From positions 1 to 24,024 of the forward strand of contig JAKAQB010000054.1 of NCBI GenBank assembly GCA_021811865.1: a stretch of 24,024 bases of DNA. The letters run 5' to 3'. Both the position numbers and the translations under genes were made by a program. Below are positions 14,250-22,344 of the stretch, piece after piece. The notes under the pieces are model-generated. The model ran no database searches and had not been told where the DNA came from. It saw only the letters and a list, made by a program, of their open reading frames with translations. The DNA comes from Actinomycetes bacterium (GTDB lineage: Bacteria; Actinomycetota; Acidimicrobiia; Acidimicrobiales; Palsa-688). Each line of letters starts with the position of its first letter. Positions within the stretch are counted from its first letter, which is position 1.

Positions 14250-14929
14250 CGATCGCCGTAGCCTGTTGCGTCATCGGTCGCCCGACCCCACACCCGAGGC
14301 TCGGCCACCGCCACCTCTGGGATCGACAGCGCGCTCTTTTGTACCCAGCCCTCGATCAACCCTGCCATGCCCTGCCAGTACGAGCCGGTCACCCGTTCCC
14401 GCACCTCGGCCGCGTAGCGGGGCACCCATTGGAGCAGATGACCAGCCAGGAACTGCTGGCCGAGGCCGACCTTTGGATCTTGACCGCAGTCCATGGTCGT
14501 CCACAGCTCGGCGGCGAACGCACACTCGACGCCGAGATGGTCCGGGGCTCGCACCCACGGGTAGCGCGACAAGTGCCCAACCCATTCGAGGTTGGCCTCG
14601 TCGTACCAGGAGAGCACCTGGGCAGTGACGGCCCCCCACAGCGCCCTCGAGGCGTCGAGGTAGACCGAGGCGTACGGCGGCACGTAGCGACCCGGGGCCG
14701 GGACGACGAGGCAGCTTTGGAACTCCCGCCTCGCGACCTCCAGCTCGGCGGGGTCATCAAGAGCTCCCACGACGGCCGCGACGGCTCGGGAGAAGTCCGG
14801 GTCGAAGCGGGCCATGTCCTCGAGCCAGGGGCCTTTGGCGCGCTCGTCGAGCCGCAGAGGACCCTCGAGCCAGACGTGGGCCAGGTAGTCATAGCCGAGC
14901 GCCCAGGTCCAGGCGGCCATGGCCGTCAC
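14246..14929 (-). CDS. TorD/DmsD-like molybdoenzyme chaperone
   Basis: An all-helical cytoplasmic protein of about 227 residues that fits the TorD/DmsD family, which bind the Tat signal and apo-form of a molybdoenzyme until cofactor is loaded. Typical pieces are an N-terminal helix WTWALGYDYLAHVWLEGPL, the centre ELEVARREFQSCLVVPAPGRYVPPYASVYLD with the PPYxSVYLD segment, and WVGHLSRYP followed by DHLGVECAFAAELW. GTG 14929 follows AGGG by eight bases and begins just after the catalytic-subunit stop. ATG 14920 or an overlapping GTG 14962 are alternatives. Its substrate is surely the adjacent Tat-exported catalytic subunit. The stop overlaps the next gene. Confidence 0.85.
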   Translation of the reverse strand: MTAMAAWTWALGYDYLAHVWLEGPLRLDERAKGPWLEDMARFDPDFSRAVAAVVGALDDPAELEVARREFQSCLVVPAPGRYVPPYASVYLDASRALWGAVTAQVLSWYDEANLEWVGHLSRYPWVRAPDHLGVECAFAAELWTTMDCGQDPKVGLGQQFLAGHLLQWVPRYAAEVRERVTGSYWQGMAGLIEGWVQKSALSIPEVAVAEPRVWGRATDDATGYGDR

Positions 14930-14939
14930 CGTGTCGGCC

Positions 14940-17900
14940 CTAGAGCTTTTCGACACGGACACGCGTGTCGTAGTAGTCGGCCCCGCCCCCGACGGGGTCC
15001 TCCAGACCGATGGTCCAGCCGTCGGGAGCGGCGAGGTCGGGGTCGAGCCGCATCACCGCGTTGAGCCGCACCGGGGCGTTGCGGGCGCTGTCTCCTTGGA
15101 ATGACTGCCCGTTCACCCGCCAGCGGCCTGATCCGTACTGCCAGTGGCCAAAGGCCGCGGGAAAGGTGATCACCCCGGGCCTGATCCCCGAGATCGTGCG
15201 CACCCGTCCCGTCATGCCCGAGGAGCGGCTTGCCGACACGACCCGCACCTCGTCGCCCGACTCGATCCCGAGGCGCGCCGCGTCGAGCGGGTTCATCTCG
15301 ATGAAGGCTTCGGGCATCATCTCGAGGAGCCAGGGGTCCGCGATCGTGCGGGACTTGGAGTGGATCGGCTGCTTGTGGGTCGAGAGAAACAGCGGGTAGC
15401 GCGAGATCGGGTCAAGATCGGACAGCAGCCTCCCTCTCATCGTCTGCACGGGCTCGAAGCGCGGCACCCCGCTGAAGCGCTTGCCCGTCAGCGCGTTGTG
15501 CGTCGTGGCCATGACCTCGTTGTAGATCTGGCAGGGGTACTCGGTCGGCGTCTTGGAGAGCGAGCCGTAGGTGTGGGTCGCCCACGTCGGCTGGGCGGGG
15601 TACGCGCCGACCTGAGCCACCATCGAACCGTAGATCCGTTGCAGCTCGTCGGCGCCGATCGCCCCCGGTGGGGTCGCCCATCGTCCGAGGCTGGACTCGG
15701 AGATCTGGCCGACCGTCAGTGCCCTGAGACGATCGGTGACAGCCCTGCTCGGCAGGTAGCCGACCACATAGTCCTCGAAGCGCCCTCCCCTGGCCAGCAC
15801 GTATCCGATCTTCCTCCACACCGCGTCGGGAAGGTGCACCTTCGAGCGGAGCGCGCCGAGCCCTGCCATCTCCATCTCGGCCGGCGTCGCGTCTGGTACC
15901 GGTCCGGCCTTGTCGAACCCGCCCGCTCCGAGGACGAGGAAGCTCGGGTCGTACGCGATGTTCGCGATCTGCCGGAGGTAGAAGTCCTCCCTGCGGTCGA
16001 GCCCGCCGCCGTCGGCGAACGCGCCGCTCCCAAAGCCCGGCATGCCGACCGCCTTGGCGACGTCGATGAGGAACTGTTCCATGCACATGGGCTCGCCGCG
16101 GGGCGTCTTCGCAGTCAACGCGTCGACAACGGGTCTGCGGATCCCTTGGGCCTTGGTCGGATAGGTGGGGAAGTTGGTCGGGACGCCCCACCCTTCGAGG
16201 TAGCTCGTGTCGGGGACGATGTAGTCCGCATAGGCGGAGCTCTCTGCGACGACGATGTCGGTCGAGATGAACAGCGGAACCTTGGCGGTGTCGGTGATCA
16301 TGCGGATCCATGGCGTGCCCTCGGGCGCCCCCCCGATCGCCGGAGGGCTCCAGGCCGGGTTGGCCTCGTGCTGGAGCACGATCTTCGCCGGGTACGGGTA
16401 CTGCTGGTAGATGCCGGCGAAGATCTCCGGCCAGATCCCGAACCCGAAGGGGAACCACGGCCTCGGTGCCGGGAATGGGCTCTCCCCAGCAGCGACAGCC
16501 CTCGTGTAGGCGTCGGACTGCTCGTAGAAGACGCCCTCGCGGGAGATCGGGATCCCCGCCGGCACGCCTTTGGGTTGGCCCGGCCAGGTGGCAAGCGGGT
16601 AGGGCGCGCCCGGGTTCTTCCCGTCGAAGTCGGCGGCGCCACCGCCCGCGAGGTAGCCTCCCAGCCAGTCGACGTTGCCGAGGAGGAAGTTCAAGACCAT
16701 GATCGCCCGGCCGTTGTACACACCGTTGGTGTGCATGGCAGCCCCGCGATAGAAGTCGGCGACTGCCTTGCGGCCATGGCTGGTGAACTCGGTCGCGAGG
16801 TTCTCGACGACTGCGGGGGAGACGCCGGCGAGCGACGCGTACTCGGCGATCGAGTGCTCCGAGGCAGCCCCGTAGAGCTCCTGCAGCGCGGTGCGGCACG
16901 CGATGCCGTTCACGACGACCGTGGCGGTGCTGAGGTTGCCCCCAGGCCAGAGGTCGCCGGTCGAAGAGCTCACCGCCGGCAGGGGACTATGTGTCGCCCG
17001 GTCCCAGACCACCGGGTCGGCGCTCGACGCGCTCCGCGGCGGAGTCAGTCCCGCCTCGCTCACCGTGAGGAACTTGCCGTCGCTCGGGTGGGAGGGGTCG
17101 GCGACGACAAGCCAGGCAGCGTTGGAGAAGTTGGGCTCGCCCGCAGCCGTCGCGGCGTGCGCGTTCGGGATCGCGAGGTAGGCGTTGTTGTACGTGCCGG
17201 CCTCGAGGATGCTGCGGATCATCCCCATCGCGAGCGCTCCGTCACCACCGGGGCTGATGGGGACCCACTGGTCAGCGAGCAGGCCGGCGTTGCCGGCATG
17301 GGGGTCGACGATGACGTAGTGCAGGCTGCCCGCAGCGCTCGCCTCGGCGATCTTGCGCCCGAGGGCCTGCATGGGGAAGTTCGCCTCGGTCACGTTCGCG
17401 CCGAACCAGATGACGAGCTCGGCGTTGGGGACGTCGGGCTTGAGCATCGCGACCCCACCGATCCCGTTCAGGGACTGCTGGGTCGCGACGTGGTGGTTGA
17501 GCTCGCAGATCCCGACGTGGGGGAAGACGTTCACGCTGCCAAACGCGTGGGCAAAGCGGGTGAGCAGGTCGTTCTGCCCGGGCTCGGCCCGTCCCCAGTA
17601 GACGACGAGCCCGTTGGTCTTCGGCCCGAAATCGGGATTGGCCGCGTCGACGGGCTCGAAGCGTCCCTTCCCGCCACGCCAGATGTCCCTGAAACCCTCG
17701 ACATAGCGCTGCTGTTCCCCCGCTATGTGGGAGAACAGGTGACCACCTTCGACCACCTCGGTGACCAGCTGCTCCCAGGAGATCGCCTCGAAGCTCCCCG
17801 ACCCTCTCGGCCCGCTCCGCTTGAGGGGCACCGTGAGGCGGTAGGGGTCGTAGACGGTCTGGCGCCCGGCCTGACCTCGTGCACAGAGGGAGTGAGGTTG

Positions 17901-18254
17901 AGACCATACGCTCGCCGCGGCGGGGTCGGTCGCGTAGGGGGCGTGCGGCTCGGTGGCGTGGGGGTGATACGGGTTGCCATCGAGCTTCTCGAGCACACCG
18001 TTGAACGTGCGGGCCACGAGGCCACAATCGCTGCGGCATTGCTTGCACACGCTGAAGGTGGTGCGAACGCCCCGCCAGGTGGGTGGCCGGTCCGGGTAGA
18101 CATAGCTCCCCCGGCGATGGAAGACGTCGCCGATCCAGGGGGACACGCCCCACCCGGCGACGGCCGCCCCGCCAGCCGCCAAGCCGGTGCCCTTCAGGAA
18201 CGAGCGCCTGCTGAACGGCGTCGACAGGACCCCCTCGGGAGGCTGGTCTGGCAC
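14940..18254 (-). CDS. Molybdopterin oxidoreductase catalytic subunit, TtrA/SrdA-like
   Basis: A 1104-residue catalytic subunit of the DMSO-reductase superfamily, exported by Tat (SRRSFLKGTGLAAGG, residues 15-29). The [4Fe-4S] ligands are C70, C73, C77 and C124 (CKQCRSDC...LCARG). The probable Mo ligand is C250 in HVGICELNHH. The size, the LCARGQAGRQTVYDPYRLTVPLKR segment and TEVVEGGHLF resemble tetrathionate reductase TtrA and selenate reductase SrdA more than ArrA, ArxA or PsrA. Where ArrA has RGRY, this protein has YWGRAEPGQ (219-227), so the substrate cannot be read from known motifs. GTG 18254 overlaps the stop of the membrane subunit (TAGTG). It probably works on the outer side of the membrane with the Fe-S and NrfD-like subunits as a respiratory oxyanion reductase or oxidase. 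Confidence 0.9.
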   Translation of the reverse strand: MPDQPPEGVLSTPFSRRSFLKGTGLAAGGAAVAGWGVSPWIGDVFHRRGSYVYPDRPPTWRGVRTTFSVCKQCRSDCGLVARTFNGVLEKLDGNPYHPHATEPHAPYATDPAAASVWSQPHSLCARGQAGRQTVYDPYRLTVPLKRSGPRGSGSFEAISWEQLVTEVVEGGHLFSHIAGEQQRYVEGFRDIWRGGKGRFEPVDAANPDFGPKTNGLVVYWGRAEPGQNDLLTRFAHAFGSVNVFPHVGICELNHHVATQQSLNGIGGVAMLKPDVPNAELVIWFGANVTEANFPMQALGRKIAEASAAGSLHYVIVDPHAGNAGLLADQWVPISPGGDGALAMGMIRSILEAGTYNNAYLAIPNAHAATAAGEPNFSNAAWLVVADPSHPSDGKFLTVSEAGLTPPRSASSADPVVWDRATHSPLPAVSSSTGDLWPGGNLSTATVVVNGIACRTALQELYGAASEHSIAEYASLAGVSPAVVENLATEFTSHGRKAVADFYRGAAMHTNGVYNGRAIMVLNFLLGNVDWLGGYLAGGGAADFDGKNPGAPYPLATWPGQPKGVPAGIPISREGVFYEQSDAYTRAVAAGESPFPAPRPWFPFGFGIWPEIFAGIYQQYPYPAKIVLQHEANPAWSPPAIGGAPEGTPWIRMITDTAKVPLFISTDIVVAESSAYADYIVPDTSYLEGWGVPTNFPTYPTKAQGIRRPVVDALTAKTPRGEPMCMEQFLIDVAKAVGMPGFGSGAFADGGGLDRREDFYLRQIANIAYDPSFLVLGAGGFDKAGPVPDATPAEMEMAGLGALRSKVHLPDAVWRKIGYVLARGGRFEDYVVGYLPSRAVTDRLRALTVGQISESSLGRWATPPGAIGADELQRIYGSMVAQVGAYPAQPTWATHTYGSLSKTPTEYPCQIYNEVMATTHNALTGKRFSGVPRFEPVQTMRGRLLSDLDPISRYPLFLSTHKQPIHSKSRTIADPWLLEMMPEAFIEMNPLDAARLGIESGDEVRVVSASRSSGMTGRVRTISGIRPGVITFPAAFGHWQYGSGRWRVNGQSFQGDSARNAPVRLNAVMRLDPDLAAPDGWTIGLEDPVGGGADYYDTRVRVEKL

Positions 18255-19528
18255 TATGCACCCCCTTTGCTCGAAGCGGACGACAAGCCGGCCCCATGGA
18301 GCAGCGAGGAGTCCTCGCCGTGGGCGATGGCCGGGGTTCCGGTCGAAGTGGACGGTCCCGAAGGAAGCGGTGAGGCCGGAACCGCCTCGCTTGCATGTCT
18401 CCAGGGGAACAGCCACGAGAACAACAAGAAGAGCAGGAACGCGACGCCGAAGACGCCGAGGACCGTCTGCACCGAGTCGAATCCCGTCAGGGGCACCGAC
18501 GTCGTGACAACGGTGTTCGACGAGACCTTCGACTCTGCCTGCCCGCCGAGGACCACGTTCCAACGCATCGCGAACACGCCAGCAAGGACGGCAAGGCTGA
18601 TGACGGCTCCGCCGAGCCAGCTTCGCCTCACCGCCGGGATCAGCCACAGCACGAGCGGGAGGACCATGCCGATCCCGAGCTGGACCCCGAGGTAGGAAAC
18701 GGTGAACGGGCCGTGCAACATGAGATGGTAGAAGGAGTAGTAGGTGGAACCCTGCGCGTACTCCGGCACCGCGCTCGTGAGGAGGTCCACCGCGTCGAGG
18801 AACAGATCGAGCAGGAGGAACAACACGAGGTAGGTCAACAGCCCTGATGCGACCTGCCGGTCCGCTCGCCGGCCGATATACCGCATCGTCACGACGTAGA
18901 CGAGCCACATGAACGCGATGCCCGAGACGATGGCGGACACGATGAAGAGCACCGGCATCAGGGGGGTCGCCCACAGCGAGCGAGCCTTGGTCGCACCGAA
19001 GACGAAGCCGATATAGCCATGGAACAAGAAGGCGAGGACGATGCCGGCGCACGACAGGCCGAAGAGGATCCTCCGATCCCGCCGGGCACCGGACTCCGAG
19101 GTGTCGCGGCTCCCGAGCGCGATCACACGGTGCAGGCCCGCCCACCAGCCGGTACCCTCGGCGATGCGCGCGTTCGTCACCCGGAACGCGAAGTACAGCT
19201 CAGCGAGCATCAGCGCGATGTAGGTGAGCCAGATCACGATGAACATCGACAACGGCGAGTAGGGGAGATGGTCTCGCGTGAGCAGCTCGAGGGCGTTGGA
19301 CGGCTGGCGTGCGTCGCCGAGCACCGTGACCGGAGCGGCGATCAGCAAGGCCAGGCTGGCGAGCACCGCCAAGGGGGCGAGCGCGTCGAAGCGCCGCTGG
19401 TGGAACACGTGACTCAGCGACGAGACGATGAACGACCCGGCGACCAGCCCAGAGATGTACGGGTAGGTGACCACCATCAAGCCCCAGTAGGCATTCTCGA
19501 GCCCGGAGTGCGTGAGCGATCCTCCCAT
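18254..19528 (-). CDS. NrfD/PsrC-like quinone-interacting membrane subunit
   Basis: A 424-residue membrane protein with about nine hydrophobic helices, of the NrfD/PsrC/TtrC family. It exchanges electrons between the quinone pool and the Fe-S subunit. The first helix, WGLMVVTYPYISGLVAGSFIVSSLSHVF, and LGDARQPSNALELLTRDHLPYSPLSMFIVIW are family features, with polar residues near the quinone site. The last 55 residues are a hydrophilic Ser/Pro/Gly-rich tail of unknown use. ATG 19528 overlaps the Fe-S subunit stop (TGATG) and its own stop overlaps the catalytic subunit, so the three are translated together. The B-C-A order equals that of ttrBCA and srdBCA. Confidence 0.9.
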   Translation of the reverse strand: MGGSLTHSGLENAYWGLMVVTYPYISGLVAGSFIVSSLSHVFHQRRFDALAPLAVLASLALLIAAPVTVLGDARQPSNALELLTRDHLPYSPLSMFIVIWLTYIALMLAELYFAFRVTNARIAEGTGWWAGLHRVIALGSRDTSESGARRDRRILFGLSCAGIVLAFLFHGYIGFVFGATKARSLWATPLMPVLFIVSAIVSGIAFMWLVYVVTMRYIGRRADRQVASGLLTYLVLFLLLDLFLDAVDLLTSAVPEYAQGSTYYSFYHLMLHGPFTVSYLGVQLGIGMVLPLVLWLIPAVRRSWLGGAVISLAVLAGVFAMRWNVVLGGQAESKVSSNTVVTTSVPLTGFDSVQTVLGVFGVAFLLFLLFSWLFPWRHASEAVPASPLPSGPSTSTGTPAIAHGEDSSLLHGAGLSSASSKGGA

Positions 19529-20646
19529 CAGCTCCTGCCTCCCTCGCCGCCAGTCGGTGTCTCGAGCAGGACTCTGCCGGTCAGCTCGTCGTACTGGTTG
19601 GTGTTGGTGCCCGCCGCATAGGGGTAGACCGTGTTGAAGGCAGTGGCTGCGTCCACGAGGTCGCCGTCGAGGTTGATGTAGAAGACCTGCGGGTGCGTGC
19701 CAGCCGAGACGTCAAGGCGCTCCGTCGCGTACTGGGCAAGGAGGGCTCCCACCTCGCTGTCGGGGTCGTTGAGGTCGCCGAAGACGCGGGCACGCCCGAC
19801 GCAGGACGTCACGCAGGCAGGCAGCAGTCCCCGATCGAGACGCTGGACGCAGAAGGTGCACTTGTCGGCGGTTTGCTGGACCGGGTTGAAGAACCGGGCG
19901 TCGTAGGGGCAGGCCTGGATGCAGTACCCGCAGCCGATGCATTTGGGGTAGTCGATGAGCACCAGCCCGTCCTCGCGCTTGAAGGTCGCCTCGACCGGGC
20001 ACACCTCGACGCAGGGCGGGTCGTCGCAGTGGTTGCACAGGCGCGGGAGGCTGAAGCGCTTGACGCTCGGCACGTAGGTCCCGCCATCGAGCACGACGGG
20101 GCCGTCGCCGTCGGGATCGCGCTCCCACTGACCGACCTCGACGACCTGGACCCACGTCCGGTAGACGCCCACCGGCACGTTGTTCTCGCTCTTGCAGGCG
20201 ACGACGCAGGACTGGCAGCCGATGCACTTGCGGAGGTCGATCACCATCACCCAGTGGTGCGGTGAACGCGAAGGGTCGACCTGCGAGAACGTGTTGTGCA
20301 CATAAGGTAAGTCGTGGGAGTTCTCGATGGCGGACATCCAGCCGTCGGGCTCGGACCACCCGTCGGCCAAGTTCAGCTTCGGCTGGGTCCACGCTGCCCA
20401 GCCGGGGCTCAGCTTGTAGAGGTCCTCGGCGGCCGTCGCGCTCGCCGCGCCGGCCCCCCGCTGCTTGCCGACCAACGTCCCGGCAAGCCGCCTTGGCGCG
20501 TGCTGCGACACGGTCGCCCTCGCCGCCATGCCAAGACCACGGAGCTTGGCTCCGAGCACGGTGGCCGCTCCGGCGATGCCGGCGGCGCCGAACAGCTTCA
20601 CGACGCTACGCCGGCTCTGCTCCGGACGCGCTGTCTCCAAGGGCAT
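19528..20646 (-). CDS. Four-cluster ferredoxin-type electron-transfer subunit with Tat signal
   Basis: A 372-residue Fe-S subunit. Sixteen cysteines form four [4Fe-4S] sites: C141/144/147/151, C204/207/212/216, C236/239/242/246 and C263/266/278/282. This is the DmsB/TtrB/PsrB fold that wires the molybdenum subunit to the NrfD-like subunit. Residues 11-40 (SRRSVVKLFGAAGIAG...) are a Tat signal of its own, supporting location outside the cytoplasm, as for TtrB. An insertion of about 90 residues separates the signal from the first cluster, and the C-terminus extends beyond the last cluster. ATG 20646 follows AGAAAGAG. The frame is open further upstream to 20739, but that part is not protein-like. 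It is the first gene of the operon. Confidence 0.92.
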   Translation of the reverse strand: MPLETARPEQSRRSVVKLFGAAGIAGAATVLGAKLRGLGMAARATVSQHAPRRLAGTLVGKQRGAGAASATAAEDLYKLSPGWAAWTQPKLNLADGWSEPDGWMSAIENSHDLPYVHNTFSQVDPSRSPHHWVMVIDLRKCIGCQSCVVACKSENNVPVGVYRTWVQVVEVGQWERDPDGDGPVVLDGGTYVPSVKRFSLPRLCNHCDDPPCVEVCPVEATFKREDGLVLIDYPKCIGCGYCIQACPYDARFFNPVQQTADKCTFCVQRLDRGLLPACVTSCVGRARVFGDLNDPDSEVGALLAQYATERLDVSAGTHPQVFYINLDGDLVDAATAFNTVYPYAAGTNTNQYDELTGRVLLETPTGGEGGRS

Positions 20647-20743
20647 AGGCACATTCTCTTTCTGACGATGCAGGCGAGCCAGGGCCGAAGGTCCTTGATG
20701 TATCCGTGGTTTCCCGTAGCCCGACACCCGTGATGTCACTGAT
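20647..20743. promoter_or_regulatory. Intergenic region upstream of the molybdoenzyme operon, with inverted repeat
   Basis: This region must carry the promoter of the Fe-S/NrfD/Mo operon on the minus strand. I see no convincing -35/-10 pair and no copy of the ars TATATTGA-N5-GTCGATG element. CCGACAC (20721-20727) and GTGTCGG (20744-20750) form a perfect 7-bp inverted repeat with a 16-base spacer that overlaps the start of the divergent kinase remnant. It could be the binding site of a dimeric regulator. Confidence 0.4.
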
Positions 20744-21388
20744 GTGTCGGTGGAGGAGGCAGTGATCCCGTTGTCGCGGCGGAGGAGGGACCAGCGCCTA
20801 CGCCTTGCCCGGGAGCTGCACGACGAGCTGCTGCAGCCCTTCTTGCACCTGGCGCGCCGCCTCGAAGTGCTCGAAGCGACGACCGGCGCCCCCGGCCTCG
20901 GCGAGGCGCGCGCCCAAGCCCTCGCCGCGGCGGTGCGCCTGCGAAGCGTCGCCCGCGACCTGCGCCCGTCGGCCCTCGACCGCCGCGACCAGCTCGGGCT
21001 CCTCGCCGGCCTGTCGAGCTTCCTCGCCGAAGTGGACGACCAGACGGGCCTTCAGGCACCGACATGGAGGTGACCGGTCCACAGGAGCGTCTCTCCCACG
21101 ACGTCGAGCTCGCCGCCTTCCTGATCGTCCAAGGAGCGGTGCGCAACACCGTCCGCCACGCCGGCGCTTACCAAGTGCACGTCGACGTCGGGTTCGAGCC
21201 CGACGGCCTGGTGCTCGCCGTCACCGACGACGGCCAAGGCTTCGCCCCCGACAACGCGGATGTGCTCGCCTGGGGCCACCGCGGCCTGTTGGACATGGCC
21301 AAGCAGGCGAGCCTGTTCGGCGGGCCATCCCGAGGTGCAAAGCGCCCCCGGGAAAGGAACGTCGTTCGAGCGACCCTCCCGCGCGACC
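20744..21388 (+). pseudogene. Frameshifted, sensor-less NarL-type histidine kinase
   Basis: Two frames make up the kinase core. 20744-21073 encodes a HisKA_3 domain with the phospho-acceptor His26 in RELHDELLQ and LRSVARDLRPSALD. 21064-21388 encodes the ATPase domain: N box RNTVRHA, G1 DDGQGF, GHRGLLDMAKQA and the closing VRATLP. The frame changes around 21055-21064 (frame 2 to frame 1), so one full protein cannot be made. No sensor domain precedes the HisKA_3 part and no response-regulator gene follows. The kinase lies head to head with the TtrBCA-like operon, as two-component genes often do with such operons, so it may be the dead remains of its former regulator. Confidence 0.75.
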
Positions 21389-21453
21389 CACCGGGCAGGC
21401 GGATATTGAGCGGTCCTGGTGATCGATTGGCGCACTTCGTATTGCGGCCACCA

Positions 21454-21580
21454 CGCATCGACATCGCAGCGACCGCCATCTTCGCCGGCCTCGGCGTCAA
21501 CCAACTGAGCCACCTCGACCCGTCTTACACCCCGCCGGTTTGGCAGTCCCTGGGACGTCTGGTCGCCACTCAACGCTGGA
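21454..21580 (+). pseudogene. Degenerate second copy of the 3' end of the ars-operon flavoprotein gene
   Basis: The translation RIDIAATAIFAGLGVNQLSHLD, followed by PSYTPP and ending VATQRW, matches the flavoprotein C-terminus encoded at 11535-11664 (RIDTAATAIYARLGIDQVSDLD, LSYTPP, VAAQRW). The DNA is also clearly similar, including CCCTGGGACGTC and CTCAACGCTGG. Small compensating indels between PP and VA change the residues there. It is fused in frame to the kinase remnant and has no start of its own. It is probably the leftover of an older, diverged ars cassette or of a partial duplication. Confidence 0.8.
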
Positions 21581-21603
21581 GCGCAGCCATGCGACAGCAC
21601 CCC

Positions 21604-21864
21604 CCTGTGCCAGCATCGGCGGCCTCACCTGCCGCAACCTGATGAATGAAGACCCCTTTTCACGACGCCCAAGGGGCACCGGCGAGCTGCTGCCGTCGCA
21701 ACCATGCCTTTGGGAGTCGTCACGAGGTGCATCCGTGGTGTGCCGAGAAGCCAAGCGCGGCAGTCACTCGACGAAACGCTGGAGCCTCGGGTCGGCGGGT
21801 GCCCGACACGCAGCTGGAAGCCCCACGAGGAGACGACGACCGGTGAGGGCAGGCACGCCGGTCC
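21604..21864. other. No gene recognised in decay zone
   Basis: Short open frames exist on both strands, but none shows a domain, a ribosome site or consistent third-position G/C. The stretch lies between two gene remnants and is most simply degraded DNA. Confidence 0.4.
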
Positions 21865-22127
21865 GTCGGCTTCGCCGGCCAGTTCGCGGCGGTCGACGCC
21901 AACTTGACCGGGGCCGAGAACCTGGTGCTCATCGGCCGGCTGTCCCGCCTCGGGCGCTCTCAGGCGAAGCGGCGTGCTGGTGAGCTGGCGGAGCGTTTCG
22001 GGCTCACCGACGCGGCCGCCCGCCTAGTGCGCACCCATTCGGGCGGGATGCGTCGCCGGCTCGATTTGGCCGCCGCTCTGGTGGCCTCGCCGCCGGTGAC
22101 AGTGTTCTTGGACGAGCCGAGGATGCG
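21865..22127 (+). pseudogene. Internal fragment of a DrrA-like ABC transporter ATPase
   Basis: About 88 codons encode the middle of an ABC ATPase of the drug-export (DrrA) type: VGFAGQFAAVDANLTGAENL (Q-loop region), AERFGLTDAAARLVRTHSGGMRRRLDLAAAL (signature motif SGGM) and VTVFLDEP (Walker B). The Walker A part before it and the H-loop and C-terminus after it are missing, and the frame ends in an unrelated tail at 22143. The only in-frame initiator is a TTG without ribosome site. It cannot make a working ATPase. Confidence 0.85.
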
Positions 22128-22147
22128 TGTGGGGGGTACCTAGCTGA

Positions 22148-22252
22148 CGAAGTCAGCCTACCTGGCTCGGCGACGTGTCGGTGGAGGACTACAACGGACA
22201 CCTCCACCTCCCTGCACTGCGCAAGGCCACGGAGCTCGGAACATCCTCCTGA
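22148..22252 (+). other. Possible 3' tail of an unidentified gene
   Basis: An open stretch of about 34 codons ending at TGA 22250-22252 reads TWLGDVSVEDYNGHLHLPAL, then RKATELGTSS. It looks like the C-terminus of a real protein, but I recognise no family and it has no start. It lies between the ABC fragment and a strong hairpin, where the end of a former operon would be expected. Confidence 0.3.
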
Positions 22253-22261
22253 GTTAGCGAC

Positions 22262-22300
22262 GCGCCGAGAACCCCGCTGCGTAGTCGGGGTCCTCGGCGC
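22262..22300. terminator. Strong hairpin, probable bidirectional terminator
   Basis: GCGCCGAG-A-ACCCCG (22262-22276) pairs with CGGGGT-C-CTCGGCGC (22286-22300) around a 9-base loop: 14 pairs with one mismatch. It lies ten bases after the last plus-strand stop and 45 bases after the end of the minus-strand secreted-protein gene, so it can serve both. There is no T-run, as is common for hairpin terminators in high-GC Actinobacteria. Confidence 0.6.
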
Positions 22301-22344
22301 TCGACTGCGCGACCAAGCTGCTCAGCCATGGATTGCCGCATCGG

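Noticed and set aside
15144..18695. 1183-codon plus-strand frame opposite the molybdoenzyme catalytic subunit
   Set aside because: Despite its length it has no recognisable domain. It arises from the codon bias of the opposite gene, which has a Tat signal, an Fe-S site and a Mo-ligand motif.
18255..19145. In-frame upstream extension of the catalytic subunit to 19145
   Set aside because: This part is antisense-like frame noise inside the NrfD-type gene. The Tat signal and the GTG at 18254 that overlaps the previous stop mark the true start.
22175..22188. 14-bp repeat GTGTCGGTGGAGGA shared with 20744-20757
   Set aside because: It is short, and both copies would encode the same common residues (Val-Ser-Val-Glu) in similar codon usage. 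No longer homology extends from it.
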